Assembly: GCA_001913845.2 (NCBI GenBank)
Contig: MKGP02000063.1
Location: forward strand, 124,001 to 188,000
Source of the DNA: Limnothrix sp. CACIAM 69d
GTDB taxonomy: Bacteria > Cyanobacteriota > Cyanobacteriia > CACIAM-69d
Direction of reading: 5' to 3'
DNA length: 64,000 nucleotides
Shown here: positions 1 to 8,837 of the stretch, in pieces
How positions within the stretch are numbered: the first letter of the stretch is position 1
Layout: the number at the start of each line of letters is the position of its first letter
The notes under the pieces: generated by a model
The model's input: only the letters and a program-made list of their open reading frames with translations
What the model was told of the DNA's origin: nothing
Database searches by the model: none
Translations under genes and position numbers: made by a program

Positions 1-981
1 GCACGAGCCATGGCCTCGGCGGTGGATTGTTTAATCACCCATCCCAACGTGTTGAACGGGGCCATGCTCTATTGGCCGTTGCCCAACACGCTGTATGTGG
101 AGGGCTATGCGCTCGATCGGCTCGCGGCGGGCGATTGGGGGCTGCGGCCGGTGCGCCAAAACCGGATTGCTCTGATTTTGGATCGGGCCATTGAGCCGGA
201 ATTGCAGCGGCGACAACTGCAAGCGGCCGATGCGGCCCGGGCCACCTTGGGCATTGACGTGATGGCGGCAATTGTGACCGATCGCCCCCTGGGAGTGGCC
301 CTCAAAATTTCCGCTTCCGGAGCCTCTTGGGGAACCATTGCCCAACCCGCCAGCCTGCTGAGGGCAGCGGAACGGGCGATCGAAGCCGGAGCCGAGGCGA
401 TCGCCGTGGTGGCCCGTTTTCCCGACGAAGACACCCCCCTAACCACCGCCTATCGTCAAGGCCGGGGTGTGGATCCGATCGCCGGAGCCGAAGCGGTGAT
501 CAGCCATTTGGTGGTGCGAGAATTTGCCGTGCCCTGTGCCCATGCGCCGGCCTTGGTCAGCGGCCCCCCAGCGGCGAACTTGGCCCCGCGATCGGCCGCC
601 GAAGAATTGGGCCATACTTTCCTGCCCTGCGTGCTGGCGGGTCTGTGGCGATCGCCTCAACTCCTGCGCGACTGGGCCCAATGGCAACCCTTAGACATCA
701 CCCGCAACTCGATCGATGTGGTGATTACGCCCACCAGTGCCTGTGGCGGCGCGGCCGTTTTGCATTGGGCCGCCGCCGGGGCCGATATCCTCGCGGTAGA
801 CGACAACGCCACGGCGATGCAAGTCCCCCCCGAAGCGCTGAATTTGCGAGCCACGCGGGTGCGATCATACTTAGAGGCGATCGGTTGGCTCACGGCCCGC
901 CGGGCCGGCCTCTGGCCCGACGCCTTGCGATCTGATCCAATCATGCCGTTATCACCAACGGTTGATTTGCCCGGGGATTAA
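1..981 (+). CDS. DUF3326 family protein, 5' end outside window
   Basis: This is the C-terminal part of a cyanobacterial DUF3326 protein of unknown function. The reading frame is open to base 1, and the residues before the first ATG at base 10 (Ala-Arg-Ala) fit the family pattern, so the true start lies upstream. Recognisable family segments are LITHPNVLNGA near the start, WPLPNTLYVEGYALDR, and a C-terminal region rich in Gly and Ala with STACGGAAVLHWAAAGADILAV-like spacing. No membrane segment or signal peptide is visible. The call rests on remembered similarity to the family; the biochemical role is unknown. The next gene starts about 90 bases downstream on the same strand. Confidence 0.8.
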   Translation, partial: ARAMASAVDCLITHPNVLNGAMLYWPLPNTLYVEGYALDRLAAGDWGLRPVRQNRIALILDRAIEPELQRRQLQAADAARATLGIDVMAAIVTDRPLGVALKISASGASWGTIAQPASLLRAAERAIEAGAEAIAVVARFPDEDTPLTTAYRQGRGVDPIAGAEAVISHLVVREFAVPCAHAPALVSGPPAANLAPRSAAEELGHTFLPCVLAGLWRSPQLLRDWAQWQPLDITRNSIDVVITPTSACGGAAVLHWAAAGADILAVDDNATAMQVPPEALNLRATRVRSYLEAIGWLTARRAGLWPDALRSDPIMPLSPTVDLPGD

Positions 982-1071
982 GCGCCACCCATCGCCGTTG
1001 ATTCGCCCTTCAGAGCCATTTTTCATGCACCCTTGCCCTCGCTCCATCCCCGCCCCGCCCCGTCAAGCCCT

Positions 1072-1653
1072 GTGAATGATTTTGAGGATTTGGATCTAGA
1101 ACCCCTAGAGCGATCACAGCTTTTGATGACGATCGCCCTCACGGCCCTGGCCTTTTGGGGAGGGGCACAACTGTGGCTCTGGTTGGGCCAAGTGCAGCGC
1201 TGGCCCGTGGTGTGGTCTTGGTCTGAGGCGGCGATCGGGCTGGGGCTAGGCCTCGCCATCACCGGCCTCAGCGGCGCGATCGCCCTAGTTTGGCCCGGAT
1301 ATCGCCGCAGCGCCCAGGCCTATCTCAACTGGCTGATGCCTTCCCTCTTGCCTTGGGATGCGCTTTGGGTGGGCCTGTTGCCCGGAGCCAGCGAAGAACT
1401 GTTCTTTCGGGGAGTGATGTTTCCCGGCTTGGGCGCTGACTGGCTTGCCCTGTTGGGATCTAGCCTTTGCTTTGGTTGGCTGCATTTGGCAGGACGCAAG
1501 CACTGGCCCTATGCCGCTTGGGCCGGCATCACTGGGGCTATTCTCTGCGGCAGTGCTTGGTGGACAAGCAATTTGCTGGTTCCCACCGTTGCCCACATCA
1601 CCACCAATGCATTGGCTGTGTTGATCTGGCACTATCAACGAGCCAAGGCCTAG
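1072..1653 (+). CDS. CPBP family intramembrane metalloprotease
   Basis: This is a membrane protein of the CPBP (CAAX protease and bacteriocin-processing, Rce1-like) family. The diagnostic motifs are present: EELFFRG (the Glu-Glu...Arg motif), then FGWLH with the metal-binding His, and a C-terminal PTVAHITTNA motif carrying another His. Several hydrophobic segments span the protein, the first right after the N-terminus. Substrates of cyanobacterial members are mostly unknown. An in-frame TTG at 1033 would add a Pro-rich stretch; the GTG at 1072 gives an N-terminus of normal length, so I prefer it, with modest certainty. Confidence 0.85.
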   Translation: MNDFEDLDLEPLERSQLLMTIALTALAFWGGAQLWLWLGQVQRWPVVWSWSEAAIGLGLGLAITGLSGAIALVWPGYRRSAQAYLNWLMPSLLPWDALWVGLLPGASEELFFRGVMFPGLGADWLALLGSSLCFGWLHLAGRKHWPYAAWAGITGAILCGSAWWTSNLLVPTVAHITTNALAVLIWHYQRAKA

Positions 1654-1760
1654 GGGCGAAACCGTCCAGTGCCCGCCCAGTGCGATAGACTAGGGGCTGC
1701 CAGCATCCGCCCGCCATTGCGGTTTGCGGCGGCTTTGTTCACTCTCTCAGCTTTTTGCCG

Positions 1761-2402
1761 ATGGGTTCTCCGTCCTCGATCGCCGTCCGTGAACTGCCGT
1801 TGTTCCCCCTTAACGACCTTGTGTTGTTTCCAGGACAACCCCTGCCGCTGCACATTTTTGAATATCGCTATCGGATCATGATGAACACCATCCTGGAAAC
1901 CGATCGACGGTTTGGGGTGTTGATGTCCGATGAGCAAAGCGGCGAAATTGCCACCATTGGTTGTTGTGCGGAAGTCCTGCGCTATCAACGGTTACCCGAT
2001 GGCCGGCTGAAGATGTTGACCCTCGGCCAACAGCGCTTTCGGCTGTTGGAATATGTGCGCGAAAAGCCCTACCGCGTTGGCTTGGTGGAATGGATCCAAG
2101 ATGATCCCCCCAGCGATGATCTGTATGGGTTAGCCGGGGAAGTGGAAACCCTGCTGAAGGACGTGGTGCGGTTGTCGGCAAAATTGTCCGATCGGGAAAT
2201 TGAGCTACCGGACGAAATTCCCACCCTGCCCACGGAATTGTCCTACTGGGTTGCAGCCAAGCTCTATGGCGTGGCGGCGGAACAACAGGCCCTGTTGGAA
2301 ATGCAAGATACGGCGGTGCGCCTGCAACGGGAAGCCGAAATTCTGAGTTCAACGCGCAACCACCTGGCGGCTCGCACGGCGCTGAAAGACGCACTCCCTT
2401 GA
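1761..2402 (+). CDS. LON peptidase substrate-binding domain protein
   Basis: This is a stand-alone Lon N-terminal (substrate-binding, LAN/PUA-like) domain without the ATPase or protease parts. The typical opening VRELPLFPLNDLVLFPGQPLPLHIFEYRYR is visible just after the start. The rest, about 210 residues, fits small cyanobacterial proteins of this family, and the C-terminal third is helical. Its role is not established; the domain suggests binding of unfolded or modified proteins. The ATG at 1761 is preferred over an in-frame TTG six bases upstream. It shares orientation with the CPBP gene, separated by about 107 bases. Confidence 0.88.
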   Translation: MGSPSSIAVRELPLFPLNDLVLFPGQPLPLHIFEYRYRIMMNTILETDRRFGVLMSDEQSGEIATIGCCAEVLRYQRLPDGRLKMLTLGQQRFRLLEYVREKPYRVGLVEWIQDDPPSDDLYGLAGEVETLLKDVVRLSAKLSDREIELPDEIPTLPTELSYWVAAKLYGVAAEQQALLEMQDTAVRLQREAEILSSTRNHLAARTALKDALP

Positions 2403-2507
2403 GGTTTTTCAGCGGTTTCTGGTTTTCAGCGTGGGCGATCGCCCCATGATGACTATGACCATGAGCCGATCGAGGGTGGTTATTGGGCCGGTGCTACTGG
2501 ACTATTG

Positions 2508-3242
2508 CTATTGGGCCGATCGCAGCGCTGCCAAATCGCCACCACAGATGGCGGGCAAATTGCGGGTGATTTTGGCAATCTCCCAATCCCACCAGCGAAT
2601 TTCCAGTAACGCGGCGATCGTTTCCTGATCAAACCGCTTCCGAATGGGTTGGGCTGGATTGCCACCCACGATCGTGTAAGGATCAACCGATCGGGTCACC
2701 ACTGCCCCCGTCGCCACGATCGCCCCATCCCCAATTTGCACCCCTGGCATAATCGTCACCCCATAGCCCAACCACACATCATTGCCGATCACCGTGTCGC
2801 CCTTGTGGGGCCAGTCGTCGGGCATGGCGGTTTCCCAACCATGGCCAAACACGGGAAAGGGATAGTTCGTGAACCAATCGGTGCGATGGTTGCCACCGTT
2901 CATGATGAATTTGCACTCGGCGGCGATCGAACAAAACTTGCCAATTCGAAGTTTGTCGCCAATGAAGTCAAAGTGGTAGAGCACATTGGCTTCAAAGCGT
3001 TCCGGCCCAGCGGGATCATCGTAGTAGGTGTAGTCGCCCACGACGATCTGAGGGTTTTTAATTAAAGGCTTCAAATAAACCAAGCGCCCTTGACCCGGCA
3101 TGGGATAGGGCTGTTCTGGATCGGGGCCACAGGAGACAGAATTAAAGGATTCAGAACCAAAAGGCTCAGCACTTACAGATTCAGCACTTACAGATTCAGA
3201 GCTAACAGATTCAGAGCTAACAGATTCAGGACGAGAAGACAT
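2508..3242 (-). CDS. CatB-related O-acetyltransferase (left-handed beta-helix)
   Basis: This is a xenobiotic/virginiamycin-type acetyltransferase of the LbH fold, transferring acetyl from acetyl-CoA to a hydroxyl group of an unknown substrate. Hexapeptide repeats with the family signature GNDVWLGYGVTIMPGVQIGDGAIVATGAVVTRSV lie in the C-terminal half. The segment IGKFCSIAAECKFIMNGGNHRTDW is typical of the CatB group, including the catalytic His region. The first 40 or so residues are an unusual Ser/Glu/Val-rich run made of 15-bp tandem repeats (3158-3232). The core domain could start at the ATG at 3101 (197 residues); neither start has a clear ribosome binding site. It lies 50 bases downstream of bvdR on the same strand. 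Confidence 0.88.
   Translation of the reverse strand: MSSRPESVSSESVSSESVSAESVSAEPFGSESFNSVSCGPDPEQPYPMPGQGRLVYLKPLIKNPQIVVGDYTYYDDPAGPERFEANVLYHFDFIGDKLRIGKFCSIAAECKFIMNGGNHRTDWFTNYPFPVFGHGWETAMPDDWPHKGDTVIGNDVWLGYGVTIMPGVQIGDGAIVATGAVVTRSVDPYTIVGGNPAQPIRKRFDQETIAALLEIRWWDWEIAKITRNLPAICGGDLAALRSAQ
3158..3232. repeat. 15-bp tandem repeat inside acetyltransferase N-terminus
   Basis: About five near-identical 15-bp units, in two alternating versions (AGATTCAGCACTTAC and AGATTCAGAGCTAAC). Read on the minus strand they encode the pentapeptides ESVSA and ESVSS. The unit length keeps the frame, so copy number can change without breaking the gene. Confidence 0.85.
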
Positions 3243-3292
3243 AGACAATTGCTGATAGTCGCCGGTTTCGTCGAACTCGCTTCGAGCAAGTT

Positions 3293-4288
3293 CTAGAGCA
3301 GGTCGATCGGGCGGCCCGTATGGGCCGATCGCGCCGCCGCATCCGCCACCCGCAGTGTGTATAAACTCTCTTCCGGGCGCACATACAGCGGCGTGCCATT
3401 CAGCAGGTAGGCCAAGACCGCGTGGGTGTCGCGGGCAAACAACCCCCGCCGACCGCCCACCTCCAGCGGTGTCACCTGATCGCCTTGGATCAGTTGCCCC
3501 TGATCGCCCTCATAAATCAATGTGCCCTGGCTGCCGCGCACTTCCAACAGCCGCTGGGAACCGTGGAATCGATCGCCCTTGCCATAGGTGACCGTGGCGA
3601 TCGGGCCGCTGCTAAAGATCAGCCTGGCTTCGCACCAACAGGCGTGATAATCCTCCACCTCCGCTGGCCAGTAGCGAGCCACAGCTCCCACCTGACGGAC
3701 GTTTTCAAACACATCCACCAGGCGATGGAGCCGAGATAGGGCCCCCACCAGCGGGAATCCAAACAGCGATCGGTTATAGGTCCATTTGCCTGGGGTGGGA
3801 ATTTGCGGCGTGATGGTGCTGTAGCGAGCGGAGATCACCTCGCCCACTTTGGGCAGCCAAGTCCGCAGGGATTGATGCACACCGCCCAACAGCTCAATGT
3901 GCTCCACATGCAACAGCCGATCGCGCGATCGGGCCAATTCCACCAACTCCGCCGCCTCGTTGGGATCCAGCGCCAAGGGATATTCCGTCACCACATGGCG
4001 ATCGGCCTCCAAGGCTGCCCGCACGATCGCCCCTCGCTCGGCGTTGGTGTTGCAAACCATCACCAGGTCCACATCCGCGTGGCTAACCAGCTCCCGCCAA
4101 GAGTCCAGGGCGATCGCCCCGTAAGTTGCCGCAAAATCCGCCACCTTCTCCGGTGTACGACCCGCCACCGCCACCAGCTTGGCCGCCAACCAGTCTCCCT
4201 GTGCATCCGGCAACAGGGCCTCTGCCCGCAACTTTGCCACAAAGCCCGTGCCCACCAGGCCGACGCGCACCGGATTACCCAATAGCAT
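3293..4288 (-). CDS. bvdR: Biliverdin reductase (Gfo/Idh/MocA family)
   Basis: This NAD(P)H-dependent reductase converts biliverdin IXalpha to bilirubin in the cytoplasm, in the tetrapyrrole branch that also feeds phycobilin synthesis. The N-terminal Rossmann fold has VGLVGTGFVAKLRAEAL. The middle contains LLHVEHIELLGGVHQ, ARYSTITPQ, and WTYN...FGFPLVGALSR, blocks I recognise from Synechocystis BvdR. A later GSRRGLF-like block (VGGRRGLFARDTHAVLAYL) also matches. The length of 331 residues is normal. The start is the ATG at 4288. A generic Gfo/Idh/MocA dehydrogenase is the alternative, but the block matches favour BvdR. The acetyltransferase gene follows in the same direction. Confidence 0.87.
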   Translation of the reverse strand: MLLGNPVRVGLVGTGFVAKLRAEALLPDAQGDWLAAKLVAVAGRTPEKVADFAATYGAIALDSWRELVSHADVDLVMVCNTNAERGAIVRAALEADRHVVTEYPLALDPNEAAELVELARSRDRLLHVEHIELLGGVHQSLRTWLPKVGEVISARYSTITPQIPTPGKWTYNRSLFGFPLVGALSRLHRLVDVFENVRQVGAVARYWPAEVEDYHACWCEARLIFSSGPIATVTYGKGDRFHGSQRLLEVRGSQGTLIYEGDQGQLIQGDQVTPLEVGGRRGLFARDTHAVLAYLLNGTPLYVRPEESLYTLRVADAAARSAHTGRPIDLL

Positions 4289-4923
4289 GACTACAGATCA
4301 CGAACATAGCATCCCGATCTTAGCCTTTTGCCCCGGTCTCCTAGCGCTGATTTCGGGTGGCGGAAGGGCCGGAAAACCGACAATTCGGGGTGTTTTTATA
4401 AAAATTTCTTATTTCAAAACAAAGCTTTAGCTAGGGTTATAAATCGAAGCAGTCTCAGAAGAATAAGCCTGGAAAGCCTTGAAAATATTGGTTTCAAGAC
4501 TTTAGACTAAGCCAAGAACCCACAGAAACTCTGCCGATTTTCGCAAAAACATCCAATAAGTATAAGTAATTAGAATCGAATCTGGAAAAACGATTAAGAA
4601 TAACGTTCTCGGATCCCTGTGCTCATCCGTAGTAGCAATAAAAATTTCTCGTAACATCAGAAGGCGAGGTTGGCTACACCGGAGCTGAACCATGTCTTAA
4701 CCCCATGGCTTCAATTGTCGGTGGCCTCAAACGTAACTAAGGGTTCAGTGGGCATCCCGCCGATCGCGTTGACTGAGACTCCCGATCGCGACTGTTGTGT
4801 CAGCAGTCAAAATCCCATGGTCGCCAGTTGGCAACCCCGTGCAAGCTGCGCCATTGACCCGGTTAATCCGTTGCGTTAGCCCCATACCGCCCCTGTTTTT
4901 ACGCGAGAGAGAGAGTCACAACC
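4289..4923. other. Intergenic region between bvdR and petF
   Basis: This 635-base region separates two divergent genes and should hold both promoters and the petF leader. It contains an AT-rich stretch around 4400-4660. I see no convincing gene, tRNA or repeat element. Purine-rich GCGAGAGAGAGAG just before 4924 may act as the petF ribosome binding region. Confidence 0.5.
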
Positions 4924-5217
4924 ATGGCGACCTTCAAGGTAACGCTCATTACTCCCGACGGCGAAAAGGTAATCAACTGCGCCGACGATCAGTTCATTCT
5001 CGATGCGGCTGAAGAGGCAAACCTCGATCTGCCCTACTCCTGCCGTGCAGGCGCTTGTTCGACCTGTGCTGGTAAGGTAATTGCCGGTTCGGTGGATCAA
5101 TCGGATCAGTCTTTCTTGGATGACGATCAAATCGAAGCGGGCTATGTGCTGACCTGTGCTGCTTACCCCACTTCAGACTGCACGATCGAAACCCACAAGG
5201 AAGAAGAGCTGTACTAA
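4924..5217 (+). CDS. petF: [2Fe-2S] ferredoxin, plant type
   Basis: This soluble ferredoxin accepts electrons from photosystem I and passes them to ferredoxin-NADP reductase and other enzymes. At 97 residues it has the standard length. The cluster ligands are visible in [13 protein letters not shown] (three Cys) plus the distal Cys in YVLTCAAYP. The acidic C-terminus (HKEEELY) is typical of the major PetF. It is preceded by a long leader and followed by a strong terminator hairpin, which fits a highly expressed monocistronic gene. Confidence 0.97.
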   Translation: MATFKVTLITPDGEKVINCADDQFILDAAEEANLDLPYSCRAGACSTCAGKVIAGSVDQSDQSFLDDDQIEAGYVLTCAAYPTSDCTIETHKEEELY

Positions 5218-5251
5218 GCCTTTCTTCGGGTAGCAATGCCCAACTCATACG

Positions 5252-5287
5252 AAACGGGGCCGACCATGGTTGGCCCCGTTTTGTTTT
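5252..5287 (+). terminator. Rho-independent terminator of petF
   Basis: ACGGGGCCGACC pairs with GGTTGGCCCCGT (one G-U pair) around a short loop, followed by TTTGTTTT. It starts 35 bases after the petF stop codon. Confidence 0.85.
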
Positions 5288-5394
5288 CGCTGTTGAGTTG
5301 TTAGCTGTTGGCTTTTGGGGTCTGAATGGAGTCAATCCTTGGGCTATTGGGCCGAGGTGAGCTGATTGGATTGGCAAGCTGATGGGCGAGCTTA

Positions 5395-5536
5395 GGGCCT
5401 GTCGTCATTTCCTAGGATCAGGTGAAAACGATTGACTTTCCATGTCCCAGTCGTTGTAACAAGATGCTCAAGCCCCTTGTCCCCCACGATCTGATGACGG
5501 TGGAATAAGGGTTTCAGGCGATTTGACGACACACCC
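5395..5536. mobile_element. MITE family A, full copy (A1)
   Basis: A 142-bp non-coding element with terminal inverted repeats, GGGCCTGTCGTCA at the left and TTGACGACACACCC at the right. It is flanked by TA on both sides (5393-5394 and 5537-5538), as expected for a TA target duplication. It contains half of the shared core palindrome (AGCCCCTTGTCCCCC). Related copies are at 8849, 19449 and 44144. Confidence 0.8.
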
Positions 5537-5540
5537 TATT

Positions 5541-5616
5541 AAAGGGCTTAAGCCCCTTGTCCCCCACGATCTGATGACGGTGGAATAAGGGTTTCAGGCG
5601 ATTTGACGACACACCC
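5541..5616. mobile_element. MITE family A, truncated tandem copy
   Basis: Bases 5550-5620 repeat 5470-5540 identically over 71 bases with an offset of 80. This is a second right half of the element, starting within the core palindrome and ending at the rseP stop codon. The TAG stop of rseP (minus strand, 5618-5616) consists of the flanking TA plus the first G of the element. Confidence 0.85.
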
Positions 5617-6716
5617 TATTGTTGTTGCAGCAACCGTTGCACCCACTCCAGTTGGGTGGTGTCGCGCACAATCAACAAAATGCCCAGGCCCAACAGCAGC
5701 ACCAAACCCGTTTGCATGACGTTTTCTTGAAATTCCTGGGGTAAGGGCCGACCGCCTCGCAGGGCCTCGATCGCCAGGAAAAAGAGTTGCCCACCATCCA
5801 AGGCCGGCAGGGGCAGGATGTTGATGACGGCGAGGTTAATGCTGATCAGCGCCATGAAGGGAAAGAGGTTCCCGGCATCGGATTGGGCGATGTTGGCTCC
5901 CCATTCAATGATTTTGACGGGGCCAGACACTTGGGGTGCGGTTTCTCGGAAGTTGGCCGCCAGGGTCAAGAAGCCGCCAGCGGTTTGGGTCACCATGTTC
6001 TGGAATCGATCGGCCGCCAGGGTCAACACTTCGATCGGGTTGCGGGCGGGGCGATAGACCGGTCGGCCGTTGGGGGCCAGTTGCACGCCGATGCGTCCTT
6101 GGCCCGCTTCGTCCAGCTCGGGGGTGACTCGGAGGGTGAGGCGATCGGCTCCCCGTTGCACTTCCAGGATCAAGGGGCGATCGGGACTCGCCTTGATCTG
6201 CTCCATCAGCACCTTCACGCTTTCTTGTTCGGCGCTGAGGGGTTGCCCATCGATCGCCTGCACGATGTCCCCTGCCTTCAGTCCGGCTCGCCCGGCCGGA
6301 TTGTCAGGAGCCAGCACTTGGGGCACAATCACCCCTGCTTCGTAGCGGAAGCCATCGGGCACACCCATGAAGCCATATTGAGCCGCCAAAACCCCATAGG
6401 CAAAAATCAAATTAGCCACCACGCCGGCCGCAATCACAATGGCTCGATCGGCGATCGGGCGATTGCGCATCAAGTTGGGGTCATCGGCGGGAATGGAGCT
6501 GTCTTCGTCGTCATCCGGGAAGCCCACAAAGCCCCCGAGGGGAATGGCACGAATGGCGTATTCCGTTTGCGGCCCCTGATATTTCCAGAGGACGGGCCCA
6601 AAACCCAAGGAAAACTTGTTGGCGTAAATGCCCTGTAACCGAGCCGCTGCGAAGTGCCCTAATTCGTGAACGAACACCAGCAACGCCAATACACCGATCG
6701 CCACCAATACCGACAT
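5616..6716 (-). CDS. rseP: RseP-type site-2 protease
   Basis: This membrane-embedded zinc metalloprotease (M50) cleaves transmembrane substrates such as anti-sigma factors. The N-terminal membrane helix carries the zinc motif HELGH, and the third zinc ligand lies in NILPLPALDGG near the C-terminus. A PDZ domain sits between them (PAGRAGLKAGDIVQAIDGQPL). Family members are about 360 residues, matching the 366 here. The ATG at 6716 gives the usual MSVLVAIGVLALLVFVHELGH start; an in-frame TTG 15 bases upstream is less likely. Its stop codon lies at the border of a MITE. Confidence 0.95.
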   Translation of the reverse strand: MSVLVAIGVLALLVFVHELGHFAAARLQGIYANKFSLGFGPVLWKYQGPQTEYAIRAIPLGGFVGFPDDDEDSSIPADDPNLMRNRPIADRAIVIAAGVVANLIFAYGVLAAQYGFMGVPDGFRYEAGVIVPQVLAPDNPAGRAGLKAGDIVQAIDGQPLSAEQESVKVLMEQIKASPDRPLILEVQRGADRLTLRVTPELDEAGQGRIGVQLAPNGRPVYRPARNPIEVLTLAADRFQNMVTQTAGGFLTLAANFRETAPQVSGPVKIIEWGANIAQSDAGNLFPFMALISINLAVINILPLPALDGGQLFFLAIEALRGGRPLPQEFQENVMQTGLVLLLGLGILLIVRDTTQLEWVQRLLQQQ

Positions 6717-7050
6717 AGGCTTGCTGCTCAATGAAATGCAAAAGATGCAAAAAAGGATGCGAATGCGTGGAGGCTAATGCAATGGATGCGAGCGAACACT
6801 GACGAGGAAGGTGCAGTGATGCCTTGCGAAATCCAGCGCAGAAAATCCCGCGAAAAAATCTCGTAAAGATTCAGTATAGAAGGCTGGCGAGATCTGTGGG
6901 TGCGAGGCCCTGGCTCAGGGGCAGTGGGTTCAGCAACGGCTGTTCTTGGCGGGGCGATCGATCGGGCCTTGGGTCGCAGCCAACGGCTCTTGAAATCGCG
7001 ATGAGAGGCCGAGACCAAATCACGATCGCCCAAACCAACTCATGGGCGGC
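6717..7050. other. Intergenic region between rseP and the livF-type gene
   Basis: 334 bases between two minus-strand genes. It should contain the rseP promoter. I see GATGC-like short repeats near 6740-6800 but no gene, hairpin or element I can support. Confidence 0.4.
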
Positions 7051-7773
7051 CTAGTGGGCGGCAGCGCCACCGAGGTAGAGTTCCGCCACTTTTGGATCGT
7101 TGAGCAGATCGCGGCCTGGCCCCGTGAAGCGATCACGCCCTGCTTCTAGCACATAGCCCCGATTGGCCATTTCCAAAGCCTTGCGGGCGTTTTGTTCAAC
7201 CAAGATAATCGAAGTGCCCGTGCTGTTGATGGCCTTAATTTGCTCAAACACGTCGTTGACCAAAATGGGCGAAAGCGCAGCGGAAGGCTCATCCAACACC
7301 AGCAACGCCGGTTCCAGCATCAGGGCCTTGCCCATGGCCAACATTTGTCGCTCACCGCCGGACAATGTGCCCGCTTGCTGGTGGCGGCGCTCGTGCAGTC
7401 GGGGGAACATGGTGAAGATGCGTTCCTTCAGCGACCCGATCGGTTGTTCTAGGATGAATGCGCCCATTTCCAGGTTTTCTTCGACCGTGAGCGATCGAAA
7501 CACGTTGGCAATTTGCGGCACATAACAAACGCCCCGTTGCACCACTTCATTGGCCTTCAGGTGCCCGATCGACTCGCCATGAAATAAAATCTGACCCCGA
7601 TTGGGGTTCAGCAGCCCCGCGATCGTTTTGCCCAAGGTGGATTTACCCGCACCGTTGGGGCCAATGATCGCCACCAGTTCGCCAGGGGCCAGGGTCAAAT
7701 TCACCCCTTGTAAGATGTCGAGGCCCTTCAGGTAGCCAGCGTATACGTCTTGGACTTCAAGGAGAACTGACAC
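7051..7773 (-). CDS. livF: ABC transporter ATP-binding protein, LivF/NatE type
   Basis: This is the ATPase subunit of a branched-chain/neutral amino acid (HAAT family) importer working on the cytoplasmic membrane. Walker A is GPNGAGKST, the signature motif is LSGGERQML, Walker B is ALLVLDEPSAAL, and the switch His region is ILVEQNARKAL, typical of LivF. The 240-residue length is normal. The start codon is GTG at 7773, preceded by AAGGAG. The other subunits (LivG, LivH, LivM, binding protein) are not in the window, as is common in cyanobacteria where the nat genes are scattered. Confidence 0.9.
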   Translation of the reverse strand: MSVLLEVQDVYAGYLKGLDILQGVNLTLAPGELVAIIGPNGAGKSTLGKTIAGLLNPNRGQILFHGESIGHLKANEVVQRGVCYVPQIANVFRSLTVEENLEMGAFILEQPIGSLKERIFTMFPRLHERRHQQAGTLSGGERQMLAMGKALMLEPALLVLDEPSAALSPILVNDVFEQIKAINSTGTSIILVEQNARKALEMANRGYVLEAGRDRFTGPGRDLLNDPKVAELYLGGAAAH

Positions 7774-7873
7774 GATCGAGCAGGGGTGGAAGTTTCAACT
7801 AATCGTAATACCATTTTTGGCAAATGCCATTTCTGGCAAATGCCTTGTTTTGGCGAATGACCTGGGGTTCAGC

Positions 7874-8746
7874 ATGGAAAACTCAACCATGGCCGCGAAA
7901 TTGCTGTTGGAGCAACTGATTTCTCCGGAACAGTTGGCCCCAATGCTGTCGGATCCGGATTGGGTGGTGGTGGACTGTCGGTTTTCCTTGGGCGATCGCA
8001 ACTTGGGACAACAGCAATACCAAACCGCCCACATTCCCGGCGCAGTCTATGCGGATTTGGAGCGGGATTTGTCGGGCCCCGTCGGCCCCCATGGCGGTCG
8101 GCATCCGCTGCCCGTGATCGATCGCCTGGTGGATCAACTGGGCTTTTGGGGCATTGATACCGATCGGTGGGTTGCGGTCTACGACGATTCCCAATTTGGG
8201 TTTGCGGCCCGGTTCTGGTGGCTGTTGCGCTATTTGGGCCACGATCGAGTGGTGCTGCTGGATGGTGGTTGGTCGGCCTGGCGAAGAGCTGGTTTGCCCA
8301 CCACCAACCAACCCAGCCACCCGATCGTCCGTCAGTTTGTGCCCCGCCCGCGCTTGGAACTGCTGGCCTCGATCGACACAATCAAACAAGCCCAGCGATT
8401 GGCAGAAGGAACCATCATTGACTCCCGAGAACCCGCTCGATATCGCGGTGAAGTGGAGCCGATCGACCCCGTAGCGGGCCACATTCCCGGAGCCATGAAC
8501 TATCCCTGGGTGCAGGTTTGCGACCCAGAAGGCCGCGCCCACTCGATCGCCTCTTTGAAATCCCACTTTCAGGACTTGACCCCCAATCCGCCCCCGATCG
8601 TCTACTGCGGTTCTGGCGTGACAGCCTGCGTTAACCTGTGGGCCCTGGCCCGCGCTGGACTGCCCCAGGCTCGTCTCTACGTCGGCAGTTGGAGTGACTG
8701 GTGTTCCTATCCTGACTTGCCCACAGTCACTGCTCCGCCTGAGTGA
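7874..8746 (+). CDS. Sulfurtransferase with two rhodanese domains
   Basis: A thiosulfate/3-mercaptopyruvate sulfurtransferase that moves sulfane sulfur to a thiophilic acceptor. Two rhodanese domains are visible: the first (inactive) with VVDCRFSLGDRN and the second with IIDSREPARYRG, IPGAMNYPW and the catalytic-loop Cys in IVYCGSGVTACVN. The CGSGVT loop is the 3-mercaptopyruvate/thiosulfate type seen in many bacteria. The ATG at 7874 is chosen; the ATG at 7889 is also possible. The gene is divergent from the livF-type gene. Confidence 0.92.
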   Translation: MENSTMAAKLLLEQLISPEQLAPMLSDPDWVVVDCRFSLGDRNLGQQQYQTAHIPGAVYADLERDLSGPVGPHGGRHPLPVIDRLVDQLGFWGIDTDRWVAVYDDSQFGFAARFWWLLRYLGHDRVVLLDGGWSAWRRAGLPTTNQPSHPIVRQFVPRPRLELLASIDTIKQAQRLAEGTIIDSREPARYRGEVEPIDPVAGHIPGAMNYPWVQVCDPEGRAHSIASLKSHFQDLTPNPPPIVYCGSGVTACVNLWALARAGLPQARLYVGSWSDWCSYPDLPTVTAPPE

Positions 8747-8837
8747 GTATGTTTGAGGAGCCTAAATGATTACTCTGCTGACCCGATCGATTGACCTGAT
8801 CGATCGTCGAAGACAAGGGGCTAGCAATCACCAAAGA

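Noticed and set aside
5787-6638. 283-codon plus-strand frame
   Set aside because: It lies fully opposite rseP, whose motifs are clear; the product is His/Gly/Gln-rich and has no family features.
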